DNA from: JAFECT01 sp035551675
GTDB taxonomy: Bacteria > Pseudomonadota > Alphaproteobacteria > Caulobacterales > Caulobacteraceae
Length of the DNA stretch: 64,000 nt
Direction of reading: 5' to 3'
NCBI GenBank assembly: GCA_035551675.1
Contig: DASZMV010000090.1
Coordinates: 62,001 to 126,000 of the forward strand
Positions 55,885-64,000 of the stretch are shown here, piece after piece. The notes below the pieces were generated by a model. The model was not told where the DNA came from, did not search any database, and was given only the letters and a program-made list of their open reading frames with translations. How positions within the stretch are numbered: position 1 is the first letter of the stretch; the number at the start of each line of letters is the position of its first letter. The translations under genes and the position numbers were made by a program.

Positions 55885-57525
55885 TCAGCAGCCGGGCGCC
55901 TTGGGCGGCAGCGGCGGCGACCCGACCCCATAGTTGATCACCCACGACACGTTGGCGGCGCGTCGGCGGCAGACCACTTCCTCGTGAAGGGCGTAGGCGC
56001 CGGGCGTCACGTGGGTCGACGGATGCGGCCGGTCGGTGATGTGCATATAGGCGCCATCGCCGTCGTACTTGGGCCAATCCGGCGCGCCGGGCGCGGTGGG
56101 TCGGCCGGTCTTGGCAAACGTAGCCCAATAGCTGGTCATGTCCGCGGACAGCCTGTGCTCCGCGGGCGTGTCGGGAATCTTGGGCCAGTTCGGCGGCGGC
56201 GTGTCGAGCGTGCCGAACACATAGGGTAGCTCGCTGGCGTGGAAGCCGTGCAGGCCCTTGGCCTCGGCCGCGGGATAGGCGTGATCCCACCAGTAGAGAT
56301 AGGCGGGCTGCCCGATGGCCGTCTGCTTCTTCGCCATCCGTTCGGCGGTCCAGCCGTACATGGCGTCGCGCGTGGTCGCGAGCATGCTCTCGCGCATCGA
56401 GCTGGGCGGATAGAGCTTCAGGAACGCGGGCGCGAGCTCGCCGTACTGTTTGTTGATGATCGCGACGTAGTCGCCCGGTGTCTGCGGCGCTGGCGGCACG
56501 AGCGACAGGAGCGAGCGGATCTCGCCGCTGTTGGAGCCCGCGATTAGCGGCACGGGGGCCTGTTCGCCCGCGTCGAAAGTCTCGACCAGCTGCTTCTTCA
56601 GCACATGCCCGTCGATCGCGGCGAAGGGCAGGAAGCCGGCGGCGGCCGCCTCGTTGGTGATCTTTTCCGCGTCCATGGCGCGCAGCGCCGCGACGTCGGG
56701 CGCCTTCAGTTTCATGCCGAGGTAGGCGCCGATCTGCTCCGAGGAAGGCATGTAGCGCGTGCCCTTCAGCTCGGGCGTGGTGATCATATAGGCGCTCTCG
56801 GCGATCGCCTTGTGGAACAGGCCGCGCGCAGGCGGCGAGGCCAACAGGTACATGACGCTGAGGCCGCCGGCGGATTCGCCCGCGATGGTCACATTGCCGG
56901 CGTCGCCGCCGAAGGCGCCGATGTTGCGCTTCACCCAGCGTAGGGCCTCGATCTGGTCGAGCAGGCCGTAGTTGCCCGAGATTCCGTCCGGCGACTCCGC
57001 GCTGAGCCCGGGATGCGCGAGGTACCCCAGGACGCCGAGGCGATAGTTGATCGACACCACCACCAGGCCCTGGGTCGCGAGCTTTGAGCCGTCGTACATG
57101 CTCTCGCTGCTGGCGCCGCCGACGAGCGCGCCGCCGTGAATCCACACGAACACCGGCGCGCCCCGCGCATCCTTCGGCGTCCAGACATTGAGGAACAGGC
57201 AGTCCTCGCTCATCGTCTCCGGATCGTCGGCATAGATGTTGGCCGTGCCGCCGACCGCCTTGGGCTGCACGCAGGCGGCGCCGAACCTCGACGCCTTGCG
57301 CACGCCTTCCCAGTGCTCGATCGGCTTCGGCGGCGTCCAACGCAGCGCGCCGACCGGCGGCTGGGCGTAGGGTAAGCCCTTGAAGACGTTCAGGTCGCCC
57401 TGCGACACGCCCTCGGCCGCGCCGACCGGCGCTTGCACTAAGGGGCCGGCGGCAAAGCTCGGTGAGGTCATGATCAGAGAGGCGGTTGCGAGGGCAAGTG
57501 CGGCGAGACCACGATACCAGACCAT
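55885..57525 (-). CDS. Secreted type B carboxylesterase
   Basis: A 546-residue exported alpha/beta-hydrolase. The signal peptide ends SPSFAAGP (about residue 26). The nucleophile motif is IAGESAGGLSVMYL (Ser218), the oxyanion hole GGALVGG, the acidic residue in AGSNSGEIR, and the His in GFHASELPYVFG. EDCLFLNVWTP is the type B signature 2. It hydrolyses carboxylic esters in the periplasm or outside the cell. The start ATG at 57525 shares one base with the stop of the MFS gene (TGATG), so the permease and esterase are coupled and probably handle the same compound. Confidence 0.95.
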   Translation of the reverse strand: MVWYRGLAALALATASLIMTSPSFAAGPLVQAPVGAAEGVSQGDLNVFKGLPYAQPPVGALRWTPPKPIEHWEGVRKASRFGAACVQPKAVGGTANIYADDPETMSEDCLFLNVWTPKDARGAPVFVWIHGGALVGGASSESMYDGSKLATQGLVVVSINYRLGVLGYLAHPGLSAESPDGISGNYGLLDQIEALRWVKRNIGAFGGDAGNVTIAGESAGGLSVMYLLASPPARGLFHKAIAESAYMITTPELKGTRYMPSSEQIGAYLGMKLKAPDVAALRAMDAEKITNEAAAAGFLPFAAIDGHVLKKQLVETFDAGEQAPVPLIAGSNSGEIRSLLSLVPPAPQTPGDYVAIINKQYGELAPAFLKLYPPSSMRESMLATTRDAMYGWTAERMAKKQTAIGQPAYLYWWDHAYPAAEAKGLHGFHASELPYVFGTLDTPPPNWPKIPDTPAEHRLSADMTSYWATFAKTGRPTAPGAPDWPKYDGDGAYMHITDRPHPSTHVTPGAYALHEEVVCRRRAANVSWVINYGVGSPPLPPKAPGC

Positions 57526-58835
57526 CAGGCCGCAACTCCTTGGTTCTTGGCGCGACGGTTTAGAATCGCCGCCAGCCACAGGAAAAGGATGACCGACAAC
57601 ACATAGAACGGCAGCAGCGCGTAGAGCGCGTACTGAAGCGAGTGATGCGCGTCGTAGGTTTGCTTGATGTAGTCGCTGGCCGCGCCCACGAAGGTCGGCC
57701 CGAAGCCGAGCCCGATGCCGTTCATGATCAAGAGCAGAAAAGCGCCGGACAGCACGCGCTGCTCGGGACGCACTTCCTGCTGCACAAAGGCGACGGCCGG
57801 GGAAAGATAGAAATAGTTGAAGAAGGTCGGCCCGGCCAGGAACAGCATGGCGGCCTGCCAGGTCGGCGCATGCACGAAACCCGCGAACAGGGGCGCGGCG
57901 ATGACCAGGCCGATCGCTGGAATGATGGCGAAGGCGCGCTTGGATTTCTTGCCGAACACGTCGGTCAGCCAGCCGGCGACGAAGATGCCGCCGCTCATGA
58001 AAATCCCCGTGAGCAACGCGTACCAAATGGCGACCTCGTGCAGGGTCATGCCTTTTTCGCGCATCAGGAACAGGGTGGTGAAGTTCACCGAGCCGTAGGT
58101 GATGAACTGGTTGGCCGCGCAGGCGAGCGACATCATCATCAGCGTCGGGCTGGTGAAGAACATCTTAGCCGTCGACCAGAACCCGTCCTTCGGCGACGCG
58201 GTTTCGACGATCTGGTCCAGCGCGCCTTTCTTCGGCTCACGCACGAAGATGAAGACGATCAGGGCGGTGGCGATGCCGACGATGCCCACGGCGACGAAGG
58301 CGTTACGCCAGCTATAGGCCGCCGCGATCGAGGCGCCGAAGGCGATGCCCAACGCCTGGCCGACCGGCGGACCCAGATTGTAGAAGCCGAGCGCGGTGCC
58401 GCGCTGACCCGGCGGGAAGCTGTCGGTGATGATGGCGTAGGACGGCGGCACACCCCCCGCCTCGCCGACGCCGACGGTCATGCGCGCGCCGACGAGTTCG
58501 GTGTACGTTCGCGAAAGGCCGCAGGCGATGGTCGCCGCGCTCCACAGGGCGCAGGCGAAAGCCAGAACCCGCGTGCGGTTGGTGCGGTCCGCCAACCAGC
58601 CGACCGGCACGGCGATCACGCAATAGAACATCGCGAAATAGAGCCCGCCGATGCGGCCGAGCTGGCCGTCGCTGACGTGCAGCGCGTCCTGGATCGGCTT
58701 GGCCAGGATCGACAGCAGCTGCCGGTCGATGAAGTTCAGGATGTAGACGAAGCAGAGGATGAGGAGCGTCGCCCACGCCCCTGCGCCCGCCTTCATCGGC
58801 GTTACGCTCCCAGACGATACGGTCCCAGTCGACAC
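57525..58835 (-). CDS. MFS transporter (spinster family)
   Basis: A 436-residue permease with 12 predicted transmembrane segments. It has LNFIDRQLLSILAKPIQ in helix 1, the loop motif GWLADRTNRTRVL and GVGEAGGVPPSYAIITDSFPPGQRG, marks of the spinster-like MFS group of alpha- and gammaproteobacteria. The start is GTG 58835, with GGAGGAGG at 7 nt; Met at 58796 is an alternative. It is the upstream partner of the carboxylesterase. Likely an importer or exporter of the ester or its products. Confidence 0.9.
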   Translation of the reverse strand: MSTGTVSSGSVTPMKAGAGAWATLLILCFVYILNFIDRQLLSILAKPIQDALHVSDGQLGRIGGLYFAMFYCVIAVPVGWLADRTNRTRVLAFACALWSAATIACGLSRTYTELVGARMTVGVGEAGGVPPSYAIITDSFPPGQRGTALGFYNLGPPVGQALGIAFGASIAAAYSWRNAFVAVGIVGIATALIVFIFVREPKKGALDQIVETASPKDGFWSTAKMFFTSPTLMMMSLACAANQFITYGSVNFTTLFLMREKGMTLHEVAIWYALLTGIFMSGGIFVAGWLTDVFGKKSKRAFAIIPAIGLVIAAPLFAGFVHAPTWQAAMLFLAGPTFFNYFYLSPAVAFVQQEVRPEQRVLSGAFLLLIMNGIGLGFGPTFVGAASDYIKQTYDAHHSLQYALYALLPFYVLSVILFLWLAAILNRRAKNQGVAA

Positions 58836-59036
58836 CCGGGCCCTCCTCCCTTGGCGCCGATCCTTATTGCCGACGTCCGCAAGGGAACATGCACCGGCCG
58901 GTTCGAAGCCGTCAATACACTCACTCTCGCGAGGAAGAATATCATGCACCCGGACGCCCTGGGGCGGTCGCTCGTCACATTTATTCGAACGATTCCGCCT
59001 AGTCCCGCCTAAGGTGCAGGCCTTCGGGAGGGGCCC

Positions 59037-61766
59037 ATGCGGTCGACGGCCATTTTCTCCTACCTGGCGAGCGCAGTCGCCGCGGCCACCCTGCTGGCGG
59101 GCCCCGCCCTGGCCAAGCCGGACCGGGACGACGACGACCGGCCGCGCAAAATCCACCTCCCGACCTCGAAGTCGATCACCGTGCCGGCCCCCGGCTACGT
59201 GGGCCGCACCAACAGCTATCCCGGCGCCGTCGCGCTGAGCCTGGACGGCCGCTACGCGGTGTTCCTGAACGAGGGCTATGCGACCCCCGAGAGCGGCAAC
59301 GCCCAGTCGCTCGCGGTCCTCGACCTGAAGACCAACAAGCTTTCAGACTTTCCCGACCCGCGCCTGAAGGCGGACGATAAGACGACCCAGCAGAGCTATT
59401 TCGTCGGCCTCGCCTTCTCGAAGGACGGCTCGCACCTCTACGCGTCGCTGGCGTCGGTGAAGAACAACGAGATCGCGGTCTATCGCTTCGCGGGCGGCAA
59501 AGTCAGCGTCGAGCGCACCATCGCCATCCCGCCGCAACCGGTGGCGGCGGGCAAACAGATCACCTACGACACCGACGGTCTGCCGCCGGGCGCCGCGGCC
59601 GCCTACCCCGCGGGCCTCACCGTGCTGCCGGGCGACCGTCTCCTGGTCGCCGACAATCTCGCCGACAACGCGGTTTTGATCGACGCAGCGTCTGGCAGGG
59701 TGATGCAGAGGTTCGATCTCTCCACCTCGCATTACGTTCCGTCCGCCTATCCCTACACCGTCATCGCCAACCGGGCCGGCACGCGTGCCTGGGTCAGCCT
59801 GTGGAATGAGCCCGCGGTGGTCGAGCTGGATCTGGCGACCGGCGCGGTCGCGCGCCGCATCAGCCTGCCGCCGCGGCGCGATCCTACCGCGGCCAGCCCG
59901 CACCTGACCTCGATGGCGCTGAGCCCCGACGAGACCTCGCTCTATGTCGCGGTGTCCAACGCCGCCAGCGCCGACCTCGACGGCGTCGCGGTCGCCTCGC
60001 TCGCCACCGGCAAGTTCCTGCGCGTCTATCCCGTCGCCTTCCGCAAGGGTGAAGGCGTGGGCGCCGATCCCATCGGCATCGCGGTGTCTCACGATGGCCG
60101 CCGTCTCTACGCCGCCAGCGCGTCGCTGAACGCCGTCGCGGTGTTCGATCTGTCCACGGGTCGGGCGGAAACGCCCATCGGCTTCATCCCGACCGAATGG
60201 TATCCGAGCGCGCTCGCCATCGCCGGTGACGACCTGATCATCGCCAGCGCCAAGGGCCGCAGTTCCGGCCCCAACATCAAGCCGGTGGCGCCGGACCGTC
60301 ACGGCTGGACCCATCCCTACATCCCGACCCTGATCGGCGGTTCGGTGCAGCGGGTGAAGCTGGCGGGCCTCGACAAGAAGCTCGCCGCCTACACCCAACA
60401 GGTTCAGGCCAACGACCTGCTGAACGTCGATCCCGGCACGATCCGCTTCGCCGGCGGCGCCAATCCGATCAAGCACGTCATCTATGTGCTGCGCGAGAAC
60501 CGCACCTACGATCAGATCTTCGGCGACCTGCCGGTCGGCGACGGCGATCGGCGCTTCACCATGTACGGCGCTCAGATCACGCCTAATGCGCACAAGCTCG
60601 CGCTGCAGTTCGGCGTGCTCGACAACTTCTATGACAGCGGCGAAGTGTCCGCCAACGGCCACCTTTGGTCGGATGGCGCGGCGACCTCGGACTATATGGA
60701 AAAGGTCTGGCCGGTGCTCTATCGCGGCAGCGAGCGACCCGAAGACTTCGGCAACGGTCTCGAACAAGGCATCGCCACGCCCGACGACCCCGGGACCGGC
60801 TTCCTGTGGGACAGCCTGGCGGCGCACGGCTACAGCTATCGCATCTACGGCGAGATGACGCTCGACGTCTGGTGCCGCGACGAGAAGGTCGCCAATCCGC
60901 GCGAGGGCACGCCCTCACCAGTGAGCGTCGCCTGCGCGCAGACGGAGATCGCCAAGGGCCAGCCCCTGCCCGCGCGTCTGGGCGGGGCGCCGAGTCCCTG
61001 GCCGTGGGGCATTCCGGTGCTGAAGGCCAAGCACGCGACCAAGTCCGCGCAAGTCGGCCACATGGACGAGACCTATCCGTTCTTCGCCCTCGACTATCCT
61101 GACCAGCTGCGCGCCGACGAGTTCCTGCGCGAGTTCTCGGGCTTCGTCGCCAAGCGCGGGACCCCCGACGAGTTGCCCCAATTCGTCCTGCTCTATCTGC
61201 CCAACGACCATACCGCCGGCACCCGCGTCGGCATGCCCACGCCGCGCGCGTCGGTGGCGGACAACGATCTGGCGCTCGGACGTGTCGTCGAAGCCGTCTC
61301 GCACAGCCCTTATTGGGACGACACCGCCATCTTCGTGGTGGAGGACGACGCCCAGGACGGCGCCGATCACGTCGACGCGCACCGCTCGAGCGCGCTGGCG
61401 ATCAGCAAATATTCGCCCAGGCTCGACAAGCCTTTTGTCGACCACAGCTTCTACACCACCGTGGGGATGGTCCATACCATGGAGGACCTGCTGGGCCTGC
61501 CGCCGTCCGACGTGTTCGACGCCCACGCGCCGGTGTTCGCGCCGCTGTTCACCGGTCCGGGGACGCAGCCTGCCTTCGTCGCCGACGACAGCAATCTGAA
61601 GAGCGGCCTGCTGTTCGAACAGAACACGCCGAAGTCGCCGGATGCAAAGAAGTCCGCGACGCTTGATTTCACCAAGCCCGACGCGGTCGATCCCCAGGTG
61701 CTGAACGCGATCCTTTGGGACGATGCGGTGAAGAACGGCGCGGTGAAGCCAACGCCCGCCGACTGA
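59037..61766 (+). CDS. Secreted bifunctional YncE beta-propeller / phosphoesterase protein
   Basis: A 909-residue exported protein. The signal peptide ends GPALAKPD (about residue 27). Residues about 50-470 form YncE-like beta-propeller repeats (SPDETSLYVAVSNA, SHDGRRLYAASASLNAVAVFDL). From about 480 an alkaline-phosphatase-superfamily phosphoesterase domain begins with KHVIYVLRENRTYDQIFGDLP (Asn/Thr nucleophile region), SANGHLWSDGAATSDYMEK, and ends with metal-site FVVEDDAQDGADHVDAHR. Architecture matches the NCBI class 'bifunctional YncE family protein/alkaline phosphatase family protein'. Substrate unknown. ATG 59037 follows GGGAGGGG. It is divergent from the MFS-esterase operon. Confidence 0.92.
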   Translation: MRSTAIFSYLASAVAAATLLAGPALAKPDRDDDDRPRKIHLPTSKSITVPAPGYVGRTNSYPGAVALSLDGRYAVFLNEGYATPESGNAQSLAVLDLKTNKLSDFPDPRLKADDKTTQQSYFVGLAFSKDGSHLYASLASVKNNEIAVYRFAGGKVSVERTIAIPPQPVAAGKQITYDTDGLPPGAAAAYPAGLTVLPGDRLLVADNLADNAVLIDAASGRVMQRFDLSTSHYVPSAYPYTVIANRAGTRAWVSLWNEPAVVELDLATGAVARRISLPPRRDPTAASPHLTSMALSPDETSLYVAVSNAASADLDGVAVASLATGKFLRVYPVAFRKGEGVGADPIGIAVSHDGRRLYAASASLNAVAVFDLSTGRAETPIGFIPTEWYPSALAIAGDDLIIASAKGRSSGPNIKPVAPDRHGWTHPYIPTLIGGSVQRVKLAGLDKKLAAYTQQVQANDLLNVDPGTIRFAGGANPIKHVIYVLRENRTYDQIFGDLPVGDGDRRFTMYGAQITPNAHKLALQFGVLDNFYDSGEVSANGHLWSDGAATSDYMEKVWPVLYRGSERPEDFGNGLEQGIATPDDPGTGFLWDSLAAHGYSYRIYGEMTLDVWCRDEKVANPREGTPSPVSVACAQTEIAKGQPLPARLGGAPSPWPWGIPVLKAKHATKSAQVGHMDETYPFFALDYPDQLRADEFLREFSGFVAKRGTPDELPQFVLLYLPNDHTAGTRVGMPTPRASVADNDLALGRVVEAVSHSPYWDDTAIFVVEDDAQDGADHVDAHRSSALAISKYSPRLDKPFVDHSFYTTVGMVHTMEDLLGLPPSDVFDAHAPVFAPLFTGPGTQPAFVADDSNLKSGLLFEQNTPKSPDAKKSATLDFTKPDAVDPQVLNAILWDDAVKNGAVKPTPAD

Positions 61767-61769
61767 ACT

Positions 61770-62051
61770 TCAGATGTGGAACCAGCCGCGCGTCAAAAGG
61801 TCGGCGGCGGTCAGCGTGAACAGAATCCCGAGCCACGCCACCGCCGCCAGCGCCGCGACCCGCTCGAGGCCGGGCTGTTTGCTGAGGTGCATATAGACCC
61901 AGAACACCAGCCCCGCCTTGATCGCCGCGATGCCGAGGTTCGACGCGGTCTTCAACGGCCCGATCGGCGCGAAGGTCAGCGCGACCGTCGCGGTCAACAG
62001 CGCCATCAGCGCGACCCACACGATGATATAGAGCCGGATCTCGCGTCCCAT
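61770..62051 (-). CDS. Cytochrome c oxidase subunit IV family protein
   Basis: A 93-residue membrane protein with three hydrophobic segments (IIVWVALMALLTATVAL, AIKAGLVFWVYMHLS, VAWLGILFTLTAADLL). It has the prokaryotic COX4/CyoD-type helix hairpin and acts as a small accessory subunit of haem-copper oxidases. ATG 62051 shares a base with the subunit III stop (TGATG); GTG 62054 is also possible. It is the last gene of the oxidase operon and ends convergently 3 bp from the phosphoesterase gene. Confidence 0.88.
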   Translation of the reverse strand: MGREIRLYIIVWVALMALLTATVALTFAPIGPLKTASNLGIAAIKAGLVFWVYMHLSKQPGLERVAALAAVAWLGILFTLTAADLLTRGWFHI

Positions 62052-62692
62052 CACGGCCTCGGCAGATAGAGCACGGGGAACAGGAATATCCAGACGATGT
62101 CCACCAGGTGCCAGTAGAGCCCCGCCATCACCACCGTGATCGGGCTGGGCGGCGCCGCCGGGTCCTGCCTCAGCAGAAGCACCGACAGCGTGCCGAGCAG
62201 CACGACGCCGACGCTGAGGTGGATCGCGTGCAGCACAGTCGAGATGAAATAGAGGTCGATGATCAGGGCCGCGGGCGCGTCGCGAATCGGCGACTGCTTA
62301 GGACCGATCCCCGGCATCAGGCCGTCGAGATATTCGATCCGGTATTCCACGCCCTTGATGCAGAGGAAGGCGACGCCGCAGAGGACCGCCACGGCCAGAA
62401 GCGCCGACGCGGTTCTGCGACGGCCCTCGCGCACGACGACGGTCGCCGCGGCGACGAACAGGCTGGAGGTGAGCAGGATCGCCGTATTGGCGGTGCCCAG
62501 CCAGATCTTCAGATGCGCCGCCGCCACGAACGGCGCGTGCGGATGCAACAGACGGACCGCGAACAGGGCTGCAAAGATGCCTCCGAACAGCATGATCTCG
62601 CTGCCCAGGAACACGTACATGCCCATGTAGTCGGCGGCGCGCTGCTGCTCGACGCCCGCATAGGGCTCGTGAACGATCAGGTCGCCGTTCAT
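62051..62692 (-). CDS. Cytochrome c oxidase subunit III
   Basis: A 213-residue membrane protein with five or more helices. MGMYVFLGSEIMLFGGIFAALFAVR matches helix 1 of the COX3 family in its short form (SoxM/CyoC-like). FISTVLHAIHLSVGVVLLG and HLVDIVWIFLFPVLYL end the protein, with the typical His-Leu-Val-Asp. ATG 62692 overlaps the subunit I stop (ATGA). Part of an aa3/caa3-type terminal oxidase in the inner membrane. Confidence 0.94.
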   Translation of the reverse strand: MNGDLIVHEPYAGVEQQRAADYMGMYVFLGSEIMLFGGIFAALFAVRLLHPHAPFVAAAHLKIWLGTANTAILLTSSLFVAAATVVVREGRRRTASALLAVAVLCGVAFLCIKGVEYRIEYLDGLMPGIGPKQSPIRDAPAALIIDLYFISTVLHAIHLSVGVVLLGTLSVLLLRQDPAAPPSPITVVMAGLYWHLVDIVWIFLFPVLYLPRP

Positions 62693-64000
62693 GTGCTGTC
62701 CTCGCCGAGCGGCGGATAGGCATAGGCCTCTTCGGTCACCACCGGGATCTGTTCGAAGTTGTGCTTGGGCGGCGGCGACGGCGTCGTCCACTCCAGGCCC
62801 TTGGCGTCCCACGGATTAGGCCCCGCGGGCTTGCCGTTGCGCAGCGACCACAGGAGATAGACCAGCGGGAACAGATAGCCGAGGCCCAGGATCGAGGCGC
62901 CGGCCGACGACATCACATGCAGGGTCTGAAACTCCGGCGGATAGATGTGATAGCGGCGCGGCATTCCCAGGTAACCCAGGATGAACTGCGGAAAGAAGGT
63001 AAAGTTGAAACCGATGAAGATAAGCAGCGCCGCCACCCGTCCCCACGCCAGCGGATAGAGCCTGCCGGTGATCTTCGGCCACCAGAAGTGCAGCGCGCCG
63101 AAGAAGGCGGTCACCGTGCCGCCGACCATGATGTAGTGGAAATGCGCCACCACGAAATAGGTATCGGTCACGTGCACGTCGATGGCCAGCATGGCCAGCA
63201 TCAGGCCGGTCAGGCCGCCGATCACGAACAGGCCGATGAAGCCCATGGCGTAGAGGAACGGCGGATCGAGCGAGATCGAGCCTTTGTAGAGCGTGGCGGT
63301 CCAGTTGTAGATCTTGATCGCGCTCGGCACCGCGACCACCAGGCTGAGGAACGAGAAGATCGCGCTGGCGTAGGGGGATTGGCCGGCCACGAACATGTGG
63401 TGGCCCCAGACCAGAAAGCCGATCACCGCGATGGCGATGCTGGAATAGGCGACGAACCAGTAGCCGAAAACGCGCTTGTGCGCGGCCGCGGCGACCAGCT
63501 CGCTGACCACGCCGACCCCCGGCAACAGCATGATGTAGACCGCCGGATGGCTGTAGAACCAGAACAGGTTCTGGAACAGCAAAGGATCGCCGCCCAGCGC
63601 CGGGTTGAATACGCCCAGTCCGAACAGCCGCTCCGCCGCCAGCAACACCAGAGTGATCGCTAGAACCGGCGTCGCCAGCACCAGCACCAGCGAGGTCGCA
63701 TAGTGCGACCAGACGAACAGCGGCAGCCGGCCCCAGGTCATTCCCGGCGCGCGAAGCTTGTGCACGGTGACGATGAAGTTCAGCCCGGTGAGGATCGAGG
63801 AAAAACCGACGATGAACACCGCCGCCACGACCGCCACCACATGACCGTTGGCGTATATACTGGAAAGCGGCGTGTAGAACGTCCAGCCCGTGTCCACCCC
63901 GCCCATGATCAGGACGTAGAGGGTGAAACAGCCGCCGATCACATAGATGTACCAGCTGAGCAGGTTCAGCTTCGGAAACGCCAGGTCCCGCGCGCCGATC
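62689..64000 (-). CDS. ctaD: Cytochrome c oxidase subunit I, A2-type (5' end outside window)
   Basis: The last roughly 437 residues of the catalytic subunit; the first part lies beyond the right edge. It carries the CuB/haem ligands HPAVYI (with the cross-linking Tyr), GHHMF, and the HFHYIMVGG pair for haem a3 and a. FWFYSHPAVYIMLLP has the YS motif in place of the Glu of A1-type enzymes (HPEVYI), which puts it in the A2 (caa3-like) class of proton-pumping haem-copper oxidases. Proton-channel residues such as SAIKIYNW and TGLMLA are visible. Subunit II must lie outside the window. Confidence 0.95.
   Translation of the reverse strand, partial: IGARDLAFPKLNLLSWYIYVIGGCFTLYVLIMGGVDTGWTFYTPLSSIYANGHVVAVVAAVFIVGFSSILTGLNFIVTVHKLRAPGMTWGRLPLFVWSHYATSLVLVLATPVLAITLVLLAAERLFGLGVFNPALGGDPLLFQNLFWFYSHPAVYIMLLPGVGVVSELVAAAAHKRVFGYWFVAYSSIAIAVIGFLVWGHHMFVAGQSPYASAIFSFLSLVVAVPSAIKIYNWTATLYKGSISLDPPFLYAMGFIGLFVIGGLTGLMLAMLAIDVHVTDTYFVVAHFHYIMVGGTVTAFFGALHFWWPKITGRLYPLAWGRVAALLIFIGFNFTFFPQFILGYLGMPRRYHIYPPEFQTLHVMSSAGASILGLGYLFPLVYLLWSLRNGKPAGPNPWDAKGLEWTTPSPPPKHNFEQIPVVTEEAYAYPPLGEDST

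Overview
The window reads as a piece of chromosome from a high-GC alphaproteobacterium of the Caulobacterales type (Caulobacter, Phenylobacterium or a close relative). The main reasons are a recognisable MipZ, a PopZ lying between valS and a TolC-like gene, the glyQ-glyS-ppdK row, GANTC sites upstream of mipZ, and many TonB-linked and secreted proteins. I see no rRNA, no CRISPR array, no complete insertion sequence and no phage genes. About 56 protein genes and two tRNAs fill the window.

Layout. 0-7 kb: the end of a CPBP protease, a family of small periplasmic TonB-C-like proteins, an L,D-transpeptidase lipoprotein, and clpS-clpA. A second copy of the clpA 3' end plus terminator lies beyond the TonB-like gene at 3150-4310. 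7-10 kb: a gntR-amidohydrolase pair, preceded by a large perfect inverted repeat and a GntR-type operator, then a phasin gene. 10-15 kb: a SPOR-tailed D,D-carboxypeptidase, a J-domain protein, mipZ, a SPOR lipoprotein, panC and a YCII protein. 15-27 kb: mostly minus-strand housekeeping genes (ppdK, glyS, glyQ, a fasciclin protein, ispE, a TPR protein, ETF-ubiquinone oxidoreductase), then a type-4-like uracil-DNA glycosylase. 27-32.7 kb: a soluble lytic transglycosylase with a structured leader, a parS-like site just before a radical SAM gene, and an RNA methyltransferase pair. 32.8-34.6 kb: three glycine-zipper proteins in a row. 34.6-41.3 kb: tlyA, valS, popZ, a tolC-like gene and a pcm-like gene.

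41.5-50 kb is more accessory: tRNA-Cys overlapping the end of an MFS gene, an operon of iron-type alcohol dehydrogenase, thioesterase and winged-helix/TPR regulator, a divergent MFS gene, tRNA-Asn, a pirin, and a DsbA-like/NhaA fusion. 50-61.8 kb looks like a catabolic and uptake island: TonB-dependent receptor, acyl-CoA ligase, TetR regulator, SDR, carboxylesterase, MFS permease and a large secreted YncE/phosphoesterase. The window ends inside an A2-type (YS motif) haem-copper oxidase operon on the minus strand (subunits I, III and IV).

The points I find most worth a second look are: the clpA-3'/terminator duplication bracketing an extra gene, with mostly synonymous differences between copies; the one-, two- and three-module TonB-like paralogues, each module with a conserved cysteine pair; mipZ, a parS-like site and popZ within 26 kb; a PopZ whose C-terminal oligomerisation helix is duplicated; and a duplicated leader-gene-terminator unit in the glycine-zipper cluster. 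Starts were chosen by eye from Shine-Dalgarno matches, overlaps and family N-termini. No database search was run.
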